The notes beneath the pieces were generated by a model that was given only the letters and a program-made list of their open reading frames with translations, made no database searches and was not told the DNA's origin. Below, one piece after another: positions 1 through 9,118 of a DNA stretch of 64,000 bases (its first letter is position 1; each line of letters opens with the position of its first letter). A program made the position numbers and the translations under genes. Where the stretch lies: assembly GCF_015999245.1 (NCBI RefSeq), contig NZ_JAEAMR010000022.1:485422-549421 (forward strand), in the 5' to 3' direction. The stretch comes from Streptomyces sp. AV19. GTDB taxonomy: Bacteria > Actinomycetota > Actinomycetes > Streptomycetales > Streptomycetaceae.

Positions 1-35
1 GGGTCGCGAAGGGGCGCAGCCCCTGCGGAAACGGT

Positions 36-67
36 GAAAGGGCGGGGTGGGGAAAGGTCACAACCGC
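36..67. repeat. 32-bp direct repeat, copy 1
   Basis: This 32-base stretch is repeated without mismatch at 6490-6521. In both places it covers the last few codons and the immediate downstream sequence of a minus-strand gene: the oxygenase here and pnkp there. Both flanks also hold GC-rich hairpins. It may be a mobile 3'-end or terminator element, or a trace of recombination; that interpretation is inference. Confidence 0.7.
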
Positions 68-2304
68 CGCCCCACCGGCGGCTTGCGGCTCCCCGCCCGG
101 TACGGCGCCGGCCACTCCACCCCCGCCCCCGCGTACTCCTGCTCCACCGCCGCGTGCAACGTCCAGTTCGGGTCGTACAGATGCGGCCGCCCCACCGCGC
201 ACAGGTCCGCCCGTCCCGCCAGGATCAGCGAATTCACGTCGTCCCACGACGAGATGAGCCCGACGGCGATCACCGGCACGCCCGCCTCCCGCCGTATCCG
301 CTCCGCGAACGGCGTCTGGTAGGACCGGCCGAACGCCGGGCGTTCGTCCGGCACGACCTGCCCGGTCGAGACGTTGACCGCGTCCGCGCCGTGCTCGGCG
401 AAGGCCCGGGCGACGACGACCGCGTCGTCGGCCGTGACGCCCCCGTCCGCCCAGTCCGTCGCGGAGATCCGCACCGTCATCGGCCGCTCCGCCGGCCAGA
501 CGTCCCGCACCGTGTCGAAGACCTCCAGCGGGTAGGCCAGCCGCCGCCCGAGGCCGCCCCCGTACGCGTCGTCCCGGCGGTTGGTCAGCGGCGAGATGAA
601 GGAGGACAGCAGATACCCGTGCCCGCAGTGCAGTTCCAGCAGGTCGAACCCGGCGCGGGCGGCGGAAGCGGCGGCCGCGGCGAACTCCTCCCGCACGACG
701 GCCAGTTCGGCGACGGACAGGACGTGCGGCACCTGGTTCACCCCCGCCCGGTACGGCAGCGCCGACGGCCCCGCCACCGGCCAGTTCCCCTCGTCCAGCG
801 GCTGGTCGATGCCCTCCCACATGAACTTCGTGGATCCCTTGCGCCCGGAGTGCCCGATCTGCACGCCGATGGCGGTCCCGGCCGGCGCCACGGGACCGTG
901 CACGAAGTCGGTGACGCGCCGCCAGGCCGCCTCGTGCGCGGGCGCGTACAGCCCTGTGCACCCGGGCGTGATGCGCCCGCGCTCGCTCACGCAGACCATC
1001 TCGGTCATCACCAGCCCCGCCCCGCCCAGCGCCCGGGCGCCCAGGTGGACGAGGTGGAAGTCGCCGGGCACGCCGTCCACCGCCGAGTACATGTCCATCG
1101 AGGAGACGACGACCCGGTTGCGCAGGGTCAGCCCGCGCAGCCGGAACGGGGTGAACATGGGCGGCGTCCCGGGCGGTATCCCCGCCTCCTCCTCGACGGC
1201 GGCGACGAACGCGGCGTCGCGCAGCCGCAGGTTGTCGTGGGTGACGCGGCGGCTGCGGGTGAGCAGGTCGAAGGCGAACCGCCGGGGCGGCTGGTCCCGC
1301 CGCGTCGCCAGCTCCTCGAACCACTCCAGGCTGGCCCGGGCCGCCCGCTGGGCGGACTCGACGAGCGGCCGCCGCTCGGCCTCGTACGCCGCCAGCGCCG
1401 CCGGGACGTCACCGTGCGCGGTCACCTGCCCGGCCAGGGACAGCGCGTCCTCGACGGCCAGCTTGGTGCCCGAGCCGATGGAGAAGTGCGCGGTGTGGGC
1501 GGCGTCGCCGATGAGCACCGTACGGCCGTACGACCAGCGCTCGTTGGTGACCGTGCGGAAGGCGGTCCAGGAGGACCGGTTGGAGCGCAGCCGCGCCCCG
1601 CGCAGGACGCCGGAGAACACCGCGCCGCACGCGTCGAGGGTCTCGCCCTCGGACATCCGGTCGAACCCGGCCCGGCGCCAGACCTCCTCGCGCATCTCGA
1701 TGATGACGGTGGAGGCGCCGGGCGCGTACGGATAGCCGTGGAGCTGCATGACGCCGTGCGCCGTCCCGGCGATCTCGAAACGGAAGGCGTCCAGCGCGAG
1801 GTCCGCGGAGAGCCAGATGTAGCGGCAGCGGTGCGTGGTGACGGAGGGCCGGAAGTGTTCGGCGTGGGCGGCCCGCGTCCGGCTGTGGACGCCGTCGGCG
1901 GCGATCACGAGGTCGTGGTCGCGGGCGAGTTCGGCGGCCGGCGGCGCCTCCGTGCGGAACCGCAGGGCGACCCCGAGCCCCCGGCAGCGCTCGTGGAGGA
2001 TCTCCAGCAGCCGGCGCCGCCCCAGGGCGGCGAAGCCGTGGCCGCCGGAGCGCAGCCGCCGCCCCCGGTGGACGACGTCGATGGCGTCCCAGCGGACGAA
2101 CTCCCGGCTCAGCGCCGCGTGGACCTGGGGGTCGGCGTCCTCGACGCCGCCGAGGGTCTCGTCGGAGAGGACGACGCCGAAACCGAAGGTGTCGTCGGGG
2201 GCGTTGCGCTCCCAGAGGGTGATCTCCCGCTCGGGGGCGTCCCGTTTGAGGAGGGCGGCGGCGTAGAGGCCGCCGGGGCCGCCGCCGATGACCGCGACGC
2301 GCAC
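58..2304 (-). CDS. Bifunctional aryl-CoA monooxygenase / old-yellow-enzyme-type reductase (salicylyl-CoA 5-hydroxylase or 2-aminobenzoyl-CoA monooxygenase/reductase type)
   Basis: About 748 aa. The N-terminal half is a class A FAD monooxygenase: the GGGPGG dinucleotide-binding motif lies within the first 15 residues and a GDAAH motif sits mid-domain. The C-terminal half (from about residue 375) is a complete NADH:flavin oxidoreductase/old-yellow-enzyme barrel. This fusion is known from 2-aminobenzoyl-CoA monooxygenase/reductase and from actinobacterial proteins annotated as salicylyl-CoA 5-hydroxylase. The expected role is hydroxylation and dearomatisation of an aryl-CoA thioester. The GTG start is preceded by a GGGGAG ribosome site and places the Rossmann motif at the N terminus. 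The neighbouring enoyl-CoA hydratase ends 2 bases upstream, so the two are probably cotranscribed. The exact aryl-CoA substrate cannot be told from sequence. Confidence 0.85.
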   Translation of the reverse strand: MRVAVIGGGPGGLYAAALLKRDAPEREITLWERNAPDDTFGFGVVLSDETLGGVEDADPQVHAALSREFVRWDAIDVVHRGRRLRSGGHGFAALGRRRLLEILHERCRGLGVALRFRTEAPPAAELARDHDLVIAADGVHSRTRAAHAEHFRPSVTTHRCRYIWLSADLALDAFRFEIAGTAHGVMQLHGYPYAPGASTVIIEMREEVWRRAGFDRMSEGETLDACGAVFSGVLRGARLRSNRSSWTAFRTVTNERWSYGRTVLIGDAAHTAHFSIGSGTKLAVEDALSLAGQVTAHGDVPAALAAYEAERRPLVESAQRAARASLEWFEELATRRDQPPRRFAFDLLTRSRRVTHDNLRLRDAAFVAAVEEEAGIPPGTPPMFTPFRLRGLTLRNRVVVSSMDMYSAVDGVPGDFHLVHLGARALGGAGLVMTEMVCVSERGRITPGCTGLYAPAHEAAWRRVTDFVHGPVAPAGTAIGVQIGHSGRKGSTKFMWEGIDQPLDEGNWPVAGPSALPYRAGVNQVPHVLSVAELAVVREEFAAAAASAARAGFDLLELHCGHGYLLSSFISPLTNRRDDAYGGGLGRRLAYPLEVFDTVRDVWPAERPMTVRISATDWADGGVTADDAVVVARAFAEHGADAVNVSTGQVVPDERPAFGRSYQTPFAERIRREAGVPVIAVGLISSWDDVNSLILAGRADLCAVGRPHLYDPNWTLHAAVEQEYAGAGVEWPAPYRAGSRKPPVGRRL

Positions 2305-2306
2305 GG

Positions 2307-3134
2307 CTACTCCCCTCTCCACACGGGGGGCCGTCTCTCGGTGAACGCGGCGTGGAACTCGGCGTAGTCGGCGCTGTTCATCAGGAGCGCCTGGGTGGCG
2401 GCGTCGAGTTCGAGGGCCGCGGCGAAGGGCATGTCGAGTTCGGCGCCCAGCAGGGCCTTGGTCTGGGCGTGGGCGAGGGCGGGGCCCTGGGCGAGGCGGC
2501 GGGCGAGGTCGCGGGCGGCGCCGGGGGCTTCGCCCTCGGGCACCAACTGGCTGATGAGGCCGATGCGTTCGGCCTCGGCGGCGCGCACGGTGTCGCCGAG
2601 CATCAGCAGCCGGGTGGCGTGGCCCAGGCCGACGACGCGGGGCAGCAGGTAGGCGGCGCCCATGTCGCCGCCGGAGAGCCCGACCTTGGTGAAGAGGAAG
2701 GCGAAGCGGGCGGTCGGGTCGGCGACGCGGAAGTCCGCGGCGAGCGCGAGCACCGCGCCGGCGCCCGCGGCGATGCCGTGCAGGGCGGCGACGACGGGGA
2801 AGGGGCACTCGCGCAGCGCCCGGACGGCCTGCCCGGTCATGCGGTTGAAGTCGAGCAGGCGGCCGGTGTCCATGGCGAGGGTCGCGCCGATGATCTCCTC
2901 GACGTCGCCCCCGGAGCAGAAGCCGCGCCCCTCACCGCCGAGCACCAGCGCCCGTACGGATCCGTCGCGGGCCAGCTCGGGGAGCAGGTCGCGCAGGTCG
3001 GCGTAGGCGCCGAAGGTCAGGGCGTTGAGCCGGTCCGGGCGGGCGAGGGTGACGGTGGCGACGCCGGCGTCGAGGGTCAGGCGCAGGTGCCGCCACTCCT
3101 CGGTCGTGGACGCGGAGCCGGTGAACGGACTCAT
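2307..3134 (-). CDS. Enoyl-CoA hydratase/isomerase family protein
   Basis: 275 aa, a normal length for the crotonase fold. The oxyanion-hole segment GFCSGGD and the later GLSGGDMGA segment, which carries the usual catalytic region, are both present. It is first in a two-gene unit with the aryl-CoA monooxygenase/reductase just downstream. It probably hydrates or isomerises the ring-modified CoA thioester that enzyme produces. The assignment to aromatic acyl-CoA breakdown rests on this pairing and is inference; general fatty-acid hydratase activity is the alternative. The ATG start follows a GGAGG-like site in the 80-base upstream gap. Confidence 0.9.
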   Translation of the reverse strand: MSPFTGSASTTEEWRHLRLTLDAGVATVTLARPDRLNALTFGAYADLRDLLPELARDGSVRALVLGGEGRGFCSGGDVEEIIGATLAMDTGRLLDFNRMTGQAVRALRECPFPVVAALHGIAAGAGAVLALAADFRVADPTARFAFLFTKVGLSGGDMGAAYLLPRVVGLGHATRLLMLGDTVRAAEAERIGLISQLVPEGEAPGAARDLARRLAQGPALAHAQTKALLGAELDMPFAAALELDAATQALLMNSADYAEFHAAFTERRPPVWRGE

Positions 3135-3217
3135 CGGGCACGGCCTCCTTCAGCCTGGGAGGGCTGGTGCGGTGCTGGTGCCTGCCCGGTGAAGCTATCA
3201 CCGATGTGTGACTGTCG

Positions 3218-4261
3218 TCACGAGTGCGCGATGGGTACGGAGGTCTCCTCGACGGGCTCGGGGCGGGCGAGACAGGCCACGAGCATGGCCTTGATGGTGT
3301 GCATCCGGTTCTCGGCCTGGTCCCAGACGACGGAGTGCACGGACTCGAAGACCTCGTCGGTGACTTCGAGCGAGGTGAGGCCGTGCCGCTCGTGGATCTC
3401 CCGGGCGACGGTGGTGCCGAGGTCGTGGAAGGCCGGCAGGCAGTGCAGGAACTTCACGGCGGGGTTGCCGGTGGCGCGCAGGACGTCCATGGTCACCGCG
3501 TAGGGGCCGAGCAGGGCGATGCGCGCGTCCCACACCTCCTTGGGCTCCCCCATGGACACCCAGACGTCCGTGGCGAGGAAGTCGGCGCCGTCCACCCCCT
3601 CGGCCACGTCCGCGGTGAGGGTGAGGCGGGCGCCGCTCCACCGGGCGAGGTGCCGGGCCAGCTCCACCACCGCGGGGGCGGGCCACAGCTCCTCGGGGGC
3701 GACGATGCGCACGTCCATGCCCAGCAACGCGCCGGTGACCAGGTAGGAGTTGCCCATGTTGTAGCGGGCGTCGCCGAGGTAGGCGAGGGCGACGTGTTCC
3801 AGGGGCTTGGCGGTGTGCTCGGAGACGGTGAGCACGTCGGCGAGCATCTGGGTGGGGTGCCACTCGTCGGTCAGTCCGTTGAAGACGGGCACCCCGGCGT
3901 ACTCGGCGAGCTCCTCGACGACGGCCTGGCCGTGCCCCCGGTACTGGATCGCGTCGAACATCCGGCCGAGGACGCGCGCGGTGTCCTTGACCGACTCCTT
4001 GTGCCCGAGCTGCGACCCGGCGGGGTCGAGGTAGGTCGTCCGGGCCCCCTGGTCGGCGGCGGCGACCTCGAAGGCGCAGCGCGTGCGGGTGGAGGTCTTC
4101 TCGAAGACCAGCGCGAGGTTCAGCCCGCCGAGCCGGGGCACCTCGCTGCCGGCGCGCTTGGCCGCCTTGAGCTCCGCCGCCAGCTCGATCAGGCCGTGGA
4201 ACTCCGTGGCGGTGAGGTCCGTTTCCTTGAGCAGACTGCGGCCCGCGAGGTCTGTGGCCAT
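3218..4261 (-). CDS. arcB: Ornithine carbamoyltransferase
   Basis: 347 aa. The carbamoyl-phosphate-binding STRTR motif, the HPTQ motif and the HCLP motif of ornithine carbamoyltransferases are all visible, so the active site looks complete. An upstream in-frame ATG (4306) exists, but the chosen ATG at 4261 has an AGGGAG ribosome site and matches the family N terminus. It lies 45 bases downstream of arginine deiminase on the same strand. This arrangement points to the catabolic arginine deiminase pathway (citrulline + phosphate to ornithine + carbamoyl phosphate) rather than biosynthesis, although ArgF and ArcB cannot be separated by sequence alone. No carbamate kinase gene is adjacent. Confidence 0.9.
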   Translation of the reverse strand: MATDLAGRSLLKETDLTATEFHGLIELAAELKAAKRAGSEVPRLGGLNLALVFEKTSTRTRCAFEVAAADQGARTTYLDPAGSQLGHKESVKDTARVLGRMFDAIQYRGHGQAVVEELAEYAGVPVFNGLTDEWHPTQMLADVLTVSEHTAKPLEHVALAYLGDARYNMGNSYLVTGALLGMDVRIVAPEELWPAPAVVELARHLARWSGARLTLTADVAEGVDGADFLATDVWVSMGEPKEVWDARIALLGPYAVTMDVLRATGNPAVKFLHCLPAFHDLGTTVAREIHERHGLTSLEVTDEVFESVHSVVWDQAENRMHTIKAMLVACLARPEPVEETSVPIAHS

Positions 4262-4286
4262 GAGGACTCCCTGGAACTCTATGCGG

Positions 4287-4310
4287 CTGGTCGCAATATT
4301 ATGCACTCAT
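4287..4310 (-). promoter_or_regulatory. Possible ARG-box-like site
   Basis: The gap between arginine deiminase and ornithine carbamoyltransferase contains an AT-rich partly symmetrical sequence (TGCATAATATTGCG on the minus strand), unusual in this GC-rich context. AhrC/ArgR sites of Streptomyces contain similar TGCAT-type half sites. The match is weak and by eye only, so this is a candidate. Confidence 0.25.
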
Positions 4311-5584
4311 GGTGCCTCCGGCCCTTCCACCGGCCCCGTCGCAGGTCCCGCCACGGGTCCCCCGACGGGATCCCGCTCCACCGGGCAGCTCATGCAGCGC
4401 GGCCCGCCCCTCCCCCGCCCCAGCTCGCTGCCGGGGATGGTGATGACCTCGATTCCATGCTTGCGCAGATAGGTGTTGGTCGTCGCGTTGCGCTCGTAGG
4501 CGACCACCACCCCCGGCTCTATCGCCAGCACGTTGCAGCCGTCGTCCCACTGCTCCCGCTCCGCCTCGTGCACGTCCTGGCGGGCGGTGAGCACGCGGAT
4601 GGAGTCCAGCCCGAGGGCTGCGGCGATGGCGCGGTGCATGTGCTCCGGCGGATGGTCGGTGACCTTCAGCTCGCGCTCGCCGACGCCGGGCTCGATCGTG
4701 TACGAGCGGAGCATGCCCAGGCCCGCGTACTGCGTGAAGGTGTCGCCGTCCACCATGGTCATCACGGTGTCCAGGTGCATCTGCGCCCGCCGCTTGGGCA
4801 TGTCGAGCGCCACGATCGTGCGCGCCGAGCCGGCCGCGAAGAGCCGGTGGGCCAGCATCTCCACGGCCTGCGGGGTGGTCCGCTCGCTCATCCCGATCAG
4901 CACCGCGCCCTCGCCGATGACCAGGACGTCCCCGCCCTCGATGGTGGACGGGTAGGCGGCCTGGCCCTCGGACCAGATGTGGAAGCCGCCGGCGGCGAAG
5001 AGCGGGTGGTGCCGGTAGACGGCCTCGTAGTGCACGGTCTCGTGCCAACGCGCGGGCCAGCGCATGGCGTTGATGCACACGCCGTCGTAGACCCAGGCCG
5101 AGGTGTCGCGGGTGAACAGGTGGTTGGGCAGCGGATTGAGCAGGAAGTCGTCGAGGTCCGTCACGTGGAAGCGCACCGAGACCGGCTCGGCGTGCCGCTC
5201 CAGGAACTCGCGCTTGGTCATCCCGCCGACGAGCCACGAGGTCAGCTCCTGGGCGGGCATCCGGTCGAAGGCCGCACGCAGATGGTCGGTGGCCAGCGGG
5301 CCGTACTCCTTCTCGTCGAAGACCCGGTCCAGGACCAGGGAGCGGGCGGCCGGGGCCGCCAGGCTCTCCTCCAGCAGGTCCTGGAACAGGTGCACCTCGA
5401 CGCCGCGCTCGCGCAGCACGTCGGCGAACCCGTCGTGCTCGGCGCGGGCGCGGCGCACCCACAGCACGTCGTCGAAGAGGAGGGCGTCCTTGTTGGACGG
5501 GGTGAGCCGCTTCAGTTCCAGGTCCGGGCGGTGCAGGATGACGCGTCGCAGCCGCCCGGCCTCGGAATCGACATGGAATCCCAT
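4307..5584 (-). CDS. arcA: Arginine deiminase
   Basis: 425 aa. It converts L-arginine to citrulline and ammonia in the cytoplasm. The family segments around FTRDTS and the EGGD motif are present, and the nucleophilic cysteine lies in a GGPRCMSCP segment near the C terminus, so the enzyme looks active. The ATG at 5584 follows a GGATGG sequence and begins with the typical MGFHVDSE opening. A longer reading frame upstream is overlap with the truncated transporter and is not part of the gene. The protein extends about 20 residues past the catalytic Cys in a Gly/Pro-rich tail. It forms a two-gene unit with arcB. Confidence 0.92.
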   Translation of the reverse strand: MGFHVDSEAGRLRRVILHRPDLELKRLTPSNKDALLFDDVLWVRRARAEHDGFADVLRERGVEVHLFQDLLEESLAAPAARSLVLDRVFDEKEYGPLATDHLRAAFDRMPAQELTSWLVGGMTKREFLERHAEPVSVRFHVTDLDDFLLNPLPNHLFTRDTSAWVYDGVCINAMRWPARWHETVHYEAVYRHHPLFAAGGFHIWSEGQAAYPSTIEGGDVLVIGEGAVLIGMSERTTPQAVEMLAHRLFAAGSARTIVALDMPKRRAQMHLDTVMTMVDGDTFTQYAGLGMLRSYTIEPGVGERELKVTDHPPEHMHRAIAAALGLDSIRVLTARQDVHEAEREQWDDGCNVLAIEPGVVVAYERNATTNTYLRKHGIEVITIPGSELGRGRGGPRCMSCPVERDPVGGPVAGPATGPVEGPEAP

Positions 5585-5625
5585 CCTTCCATCCTCACCT
5601 GATTCAGCCCCGTTCACCCCGTGAT

Positions 5626-6160
5626 TCAGGCCCCATCGTCGTGGCCGCCGGAGCGGAGGGCGAGCGTGGCGGCGAGGGCGAGCGCGGCGGTCGCCGCGGC
5701 GAACACCCAGCCGGCGCGCAGGGTGCCCAGGCCGAGGCGGTGTTCGCCGCCGCCCAGGCCGACGAGCACGGCCACACCGAGGGCCGTTCCGGCCTGCCGG
5801 GAGACCATCAGCACCCCGGAGCCGAGCGACGCCCGGTGCTCGGGCAGCCGCCCGGCGGCGGCGAACATCACCGACTGGCAGAGCGCGGTGCCGACGCCGG
5901 CGAGGACGAGCCCGGGCAGCACCGCGGAGGCGTAGTCCGCGTGGTCGCCGACCGCGACCAGCCACCACAGCGGGGCCGCCGTGAAGCACAGCGCGCCCAG
6001 TGACGCGGCGGCGCGTTCGCCCACGGCCGCCACGAGCCGGCCGGACAGCGCCGAGACCACCAGCACGGTGCCGGGCCACGGCGCGAGGGCCAGGCCGGTG
6101 CGGCGGACGGACCAGCCCCATACGTCGGAGCAGAGGGTGGACGCCGCGAGACCCCGCGAT
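5626..6160 (-). pseudogene. C-terminal fragment of an MFS (EmrB/QacA-type) drug transporter
   Basis: An open frame of about 175 codons encodes at least four hydrophobic segments typical of the last third of a 12-14 helix major facilitator exporter. It includes a PGLVLAGVGTAL helix and an RQAGTALGVAV helix. There is no N-terminal half: the frame runs without a plausible start into a block of GC hairpins at about 6158. A GTG at 6066 could give a 146-aa product, but it would begin in mid-transporter. This is a 5'-deleted remnant. The break coincides with a repeat-rich stretch, suggesting deletion or rearrangement there. Confidence 0.75.
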
Positions 6161-6511
6161 GCGGCTTCGCCGCATCGTCCTCAAACTCCCCGTAGGGGGC
6201 AACCCCAGGCGGAGAGTTTAAGGACAGCGCCCGAAGGGCGCTTCAGGGGGCCGGGGGGCGGAGCTCCCGGAAACCGCCCGGAGGGCGGCCGGGAGCACAG
6301 GGGTGCAGACCCGATCACGCGGCACAGCCACGTTGCAGGGGCCCAGGGGGCCGTAGCCCCCGGTCGACGCGGCGCAGCCGCGATGCGGGGGTGCAGGGGG
6401 CGCAAGCCCCCGCCCTTCCGCGTGGCGGAGCCGCGCCCGGGCCCCGGGGCGGAGCCCCGGAGGAAACTGGGGGCACCCCCTCTGGGGGAGAAAGGGCGGG
6501 GTGGGGAAAGG
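6158..6511. repeat. Gene-free block of GC-rich hairpins
   Basis: About 350 bases without a gene, packed with short inverted repeats. Examples are a perfect 8-bp stem with TTC loop at 6158-6176 (GATGCGGC/GCCGCATC) and a CCCCC-TCT-GGGGG hairpin near 6476-6488. The block separates the broken transporter from the 3' end of pnkp and probably terminates pnkp transcription. Similar hairpins lie at 1-35 downstream of the oxygenase gene. Confidence 0.7.
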
Positions 6512-6521
6512 TCACAACCGC
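6490..6521. repeat. 32-bp direct repeat, copy 2
   Basis: Identical to 36-67. Here the repeat covers the stop codon and last codons of pnkp plus the downstream flank. The two copies end genes with unrelated products, so the similarity is not protein homology. Confidence 0.7.
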
Positions 6522-9118
6522 GGATCCACCGGCTCCGACTCCAGCGCCAGCACCGCGAACACCGCCTCGTGCACCCTCCACAACGGCTCCCCCTCCGCCA
6601 CCCGGTCCAGCGCCTCCAGGCCCAGCGCGTACTCCCGCAGCGCCAGCGACCGCTTGTGCCCGAGATGCCGCACGCGCAGCCGCGCGAGGTTCTCCGGGCG
6701 GGTGTACTCCGGCCCGTAGATGACGCGCAGATACTCCCGGCCGCGGCACTTGACGCCGGGCTGGACGAGACCGCCGTCCGCCTTGCGCACGTACGCCGCC
6801 AGCGGCTTGACGACCATGCCCTCGCCGCCGGCGGCCGTGAGGTCCAGCCACCACCGCGTACCGGCGGCCACGGACGCCTCGTCCTCGGTGTCGACGACGA
6901 GGCGGCGAGTGGGCGCCAAGAGGCCGTGCGCGGCATCGGCCGCGACGATCCGGTCGATCAGGGCGAGTTGCTCGTCGTGCGGGAGCGCGGCGAGGCTGCG
7001 GCCCTGGACGGCCAGGATCTGGAAGGGCGCGAGCCGGATGCCGGACAGCCCGTCCGGCCCGCCGCCCGCCGGCCAGCAGTACCGGCCGTACGCCTCGGTG
7101 AACGCCGTCGCGTCCACGGCCCGTTCGCGCTGCCCGGCCAGCAGGCCGGCCACGTCCACGCCCCGCGCCGCGGTGGCCTCCAGCGCGGCGAGCGCGCCGG
7201 GGAGGACCGCCCGGGCGGCCGCGCCGACCGCCGCGTACTGGTGGCGCAGCAGCCCGCCGGCCTTGAGGGACCAGGGCATCAGCTCGGCGTCCAGCAGCAG
7301 CCAGTCCGTGCCGAGTTCGTCCCACAGGCCGGCGTCGCGGATGCCGTCGCTCACCCGGTCCAGAACACTCCGGGTCACGGCGGGATCGTCGAAGAACGGG
7401 CGTCCGGTGCGGGTGAAGACCGCTCCGCGCGCGCCCTCGGGCGTACCGAAGCGCTCGGCGGAGACCGCCTCGTCGCGGAGGACGAGGAGCACCGCCCGCG
7501 AACCCATGTGCTTCTCCTCGCAGATGACGTGCCGCACACCCTCGGCCCGATAGGCGGCGAACGCCTCCGCCGGGTGCTCGAGGTAGCCGTCCTCGCGCGA
7601 GGTGGCGCAGGGCGCCATGGTCGGCGGCAGATGGAGCAGCTGCCGCGGGTCGACGGCGAAGCGGCTCATGACCTCCAGGGCGGCCGCGGCGTTCTCCTCC
7701 CGCACGGCGAGGCGGCCCATGTGCCGGGTCTCCACGACGCGGCGCCCGGTCACGTCGGCGAGGTCGAGGGGGCGGCCGTCCGCGCCGCCGGGCGCGTCCT
7801 GCGCCAGGGGCCGGGCCGGCTCGTACCAGACGCGCTCGGCGGGCACGTCCACGAGCTCGCGCTCGGGCCAGCGGAGCGCGGTCAGCCGGCCGCCGAAGAC
7901 GGCTCCGGTGTCGAGGCAGATGGTGTTGTTGAGCCAGGTCGCGGCCGGGACGGGGGTGTGGCCGTAGACGACGGCCGCGCGGCCCCGGTAGTCCTCGGCC
8001 CACGGGTAGCGCACGGGCAGGCCGAACTCGTCGGTCTCGCCCGTCGTGTCGCCGTACAGGGCGTGCGAGCGGACGCGGCCGGAGGTGCGCCCGTGGTACT
8101 TCTCGGGCAGGCCCGCGTGGCAGACGACGAGGTCACCGCCGTCGAGGACGTAGTGGCTGACGAGCGAGGCGATGAACTCCCGGGCCCGCTCCCGGAATTC
8201 GGGATCCTCCCGCTCCAGTTGCCCGACGGTCTCGGCGAGGCCGTGGGTGTGCTGGACCTTGCGGCCGGAGAGGTGGCGGCCGAGCTTGTTCTCGTGGTTT
8301 CCGGGGACGCACAGGGCGTGCCCGGCGGCGACCATGCCCATGACCAGGCGCAGCACGCCGGGGCTGTCGGGGCCGCGGTCGACGAGGTCGCCGACGAAGA
8401 CGGCGGTGCGGCCGTCGGGATGCGCGGCGTCGACGGGACGTCCGGCCTCGTCGCGGCGGAGGGCGTAGCCGAGCCGGGTGAGCAGGGACTCCAGTTCGCT
8501 CCGGCAGCCGTGGATGTCACCGACGATGTCGAACGGGCCGGTGAGGTGGCGCAGGTCGTTGAAGCGGCGCTCGCGGACGACTTCGGCGGCCGCGGCCTCC
8601 TCGGCGCCGCGCAGGACGTGCACCTTGCGGAAGCCCTCGCGTTCCAGGTGGCGCAGGGAGCGGTGCAGTTCGCGCCGGTGGCGCTGGATGACGCGGCGCG
8701 GCAGGGCGGCCCGGTCGGGGCGGGCGGCGTTGCGCTCGGCGCAGACGTCCTCGGGGACGTCGAGGACGATCGCGACGGGCAGGACGTCGTGCTCGCGGGC
8801 CAGCCGGACGAGCTGCTTGCGCGCCTCGGACTGGACGTTGGTCGCGTCGACGACGGTGAGCCGCCCGGCGGCGAGCCGCTTGCCGGTGATGTAGTGCACG
8901 AGGTCGAAGGCGTCCGGGGTCGCGCTCTGGTCGTTGGGGTCGTCGCTGACCAGCCCGCGGCAGACGTCGGAGGAGACGGTCTCGGTCGGGGCGAAGTGCC
9001 GTGCGGCGAAGGTGGACTTGCCGGATCCGGTGGCGCCTATGAGGACCACGAGGGAGAGGTCGGGCACGGCGAGGGTGCGGGTGGTGACGAGGGTGTGGGT
9101 GGTGACGGGGGTGCTCAT
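6512..9118 (-). CDS. pnkp: Polynucleotide kinase-phosphatase-ligase of bacterial RNA repair
   Basis: 868 aa, very close to the length of characterised bacterial Pnkp. Three modules are in order. A 5'-kinase carries P-loop GATGSGKS at residues 28-35. A binuclear metallophosphatase carries GDIHG, GDLVDRG, GNHEN and GHTPV. A C-terminal ligase/adenylyltransferase has the nucleotidyl lysine in EEKHMGSR. Together these heal and seal broken RNA 5'-OH and 3'-phosphate ends. The ATG overlaps the stop of hen1 (ATGA), so the two form one operon encoding the Pnkp/Hen1 complex, a known bacterial RNA-repair system thought to answer ribotoxins. All visible catalytic motifs are intact. Confidence 0.95.
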   Translation of the reverse strand: MSTPVTTHTLVTTRTLAVPDLSLVVLIGATGSGKSTFAARHFAPTETVSSDVCRGLVSDDPNDQSATPDAFDLVHYITGKRLAAGRLTVVDATNVQSEARKQLVRLAREHDVLPVAIVLDVPEDVCAERNAARPDRAALPRRVIQRHRRELHRSLRHLEREGFRKVHVLRGAEEAAAAEVVRERRFNDLRHLTGPFDIVGDIHGCRSELESLLTRLGYALRRDEAGRPVDAAHPDGRTAVFVGDLVDRGPDSPGVLRLVMGMVAAGHALCVPGNHENKLGRHLSGRKVQHTHGLAETVGQLEREDPEFRERAREFIASLVSHYVLDGGDLVVCHAGLPEKYHGRTSGRVRSHALYGDTTGETDEFGLPVRYPWAEDYRGRAAVVYGHTPVPAATWLNNTICLDTGAVFGGRLTALRWPERELVDVPAERVWYEPARPLAQDAPGGADGRPLDLADVTGRRVVETRHMGRLAVREENAAAALEVMSRFAVDPRQLLHLPPTMAPCATSREDGYLEHPAEAFAAYRAEGVRHVICEEKHMGSRAVLLVLRDEAVSAERFGTPEGARGAVFTRTGRPFFDDPAVTRSVLDRVSDGIRDAGLWDELGTDWLLLDAELMPWSLKAGGLLRHQYAAVGAAARAVLPGALAALEATAARGVDVAGLLAGQRERAVDATAFTEAYGRYCWPAGGGPDGLSGIRLAPFQILAVQGRSLAALPHDEQLALIDRIVAADAAHGLLAPTRRLVVDTEDEASVAAGTRWWLDLTAAGGEGMVVKPLAAYVRKADGGLVQPGVKCRGREYLRVIYGPEYTRPENLARLRVRHLGHKRSLALREYALGLEALDRVAEGEPLWRVHEAVFAVLALESEPVDPRL

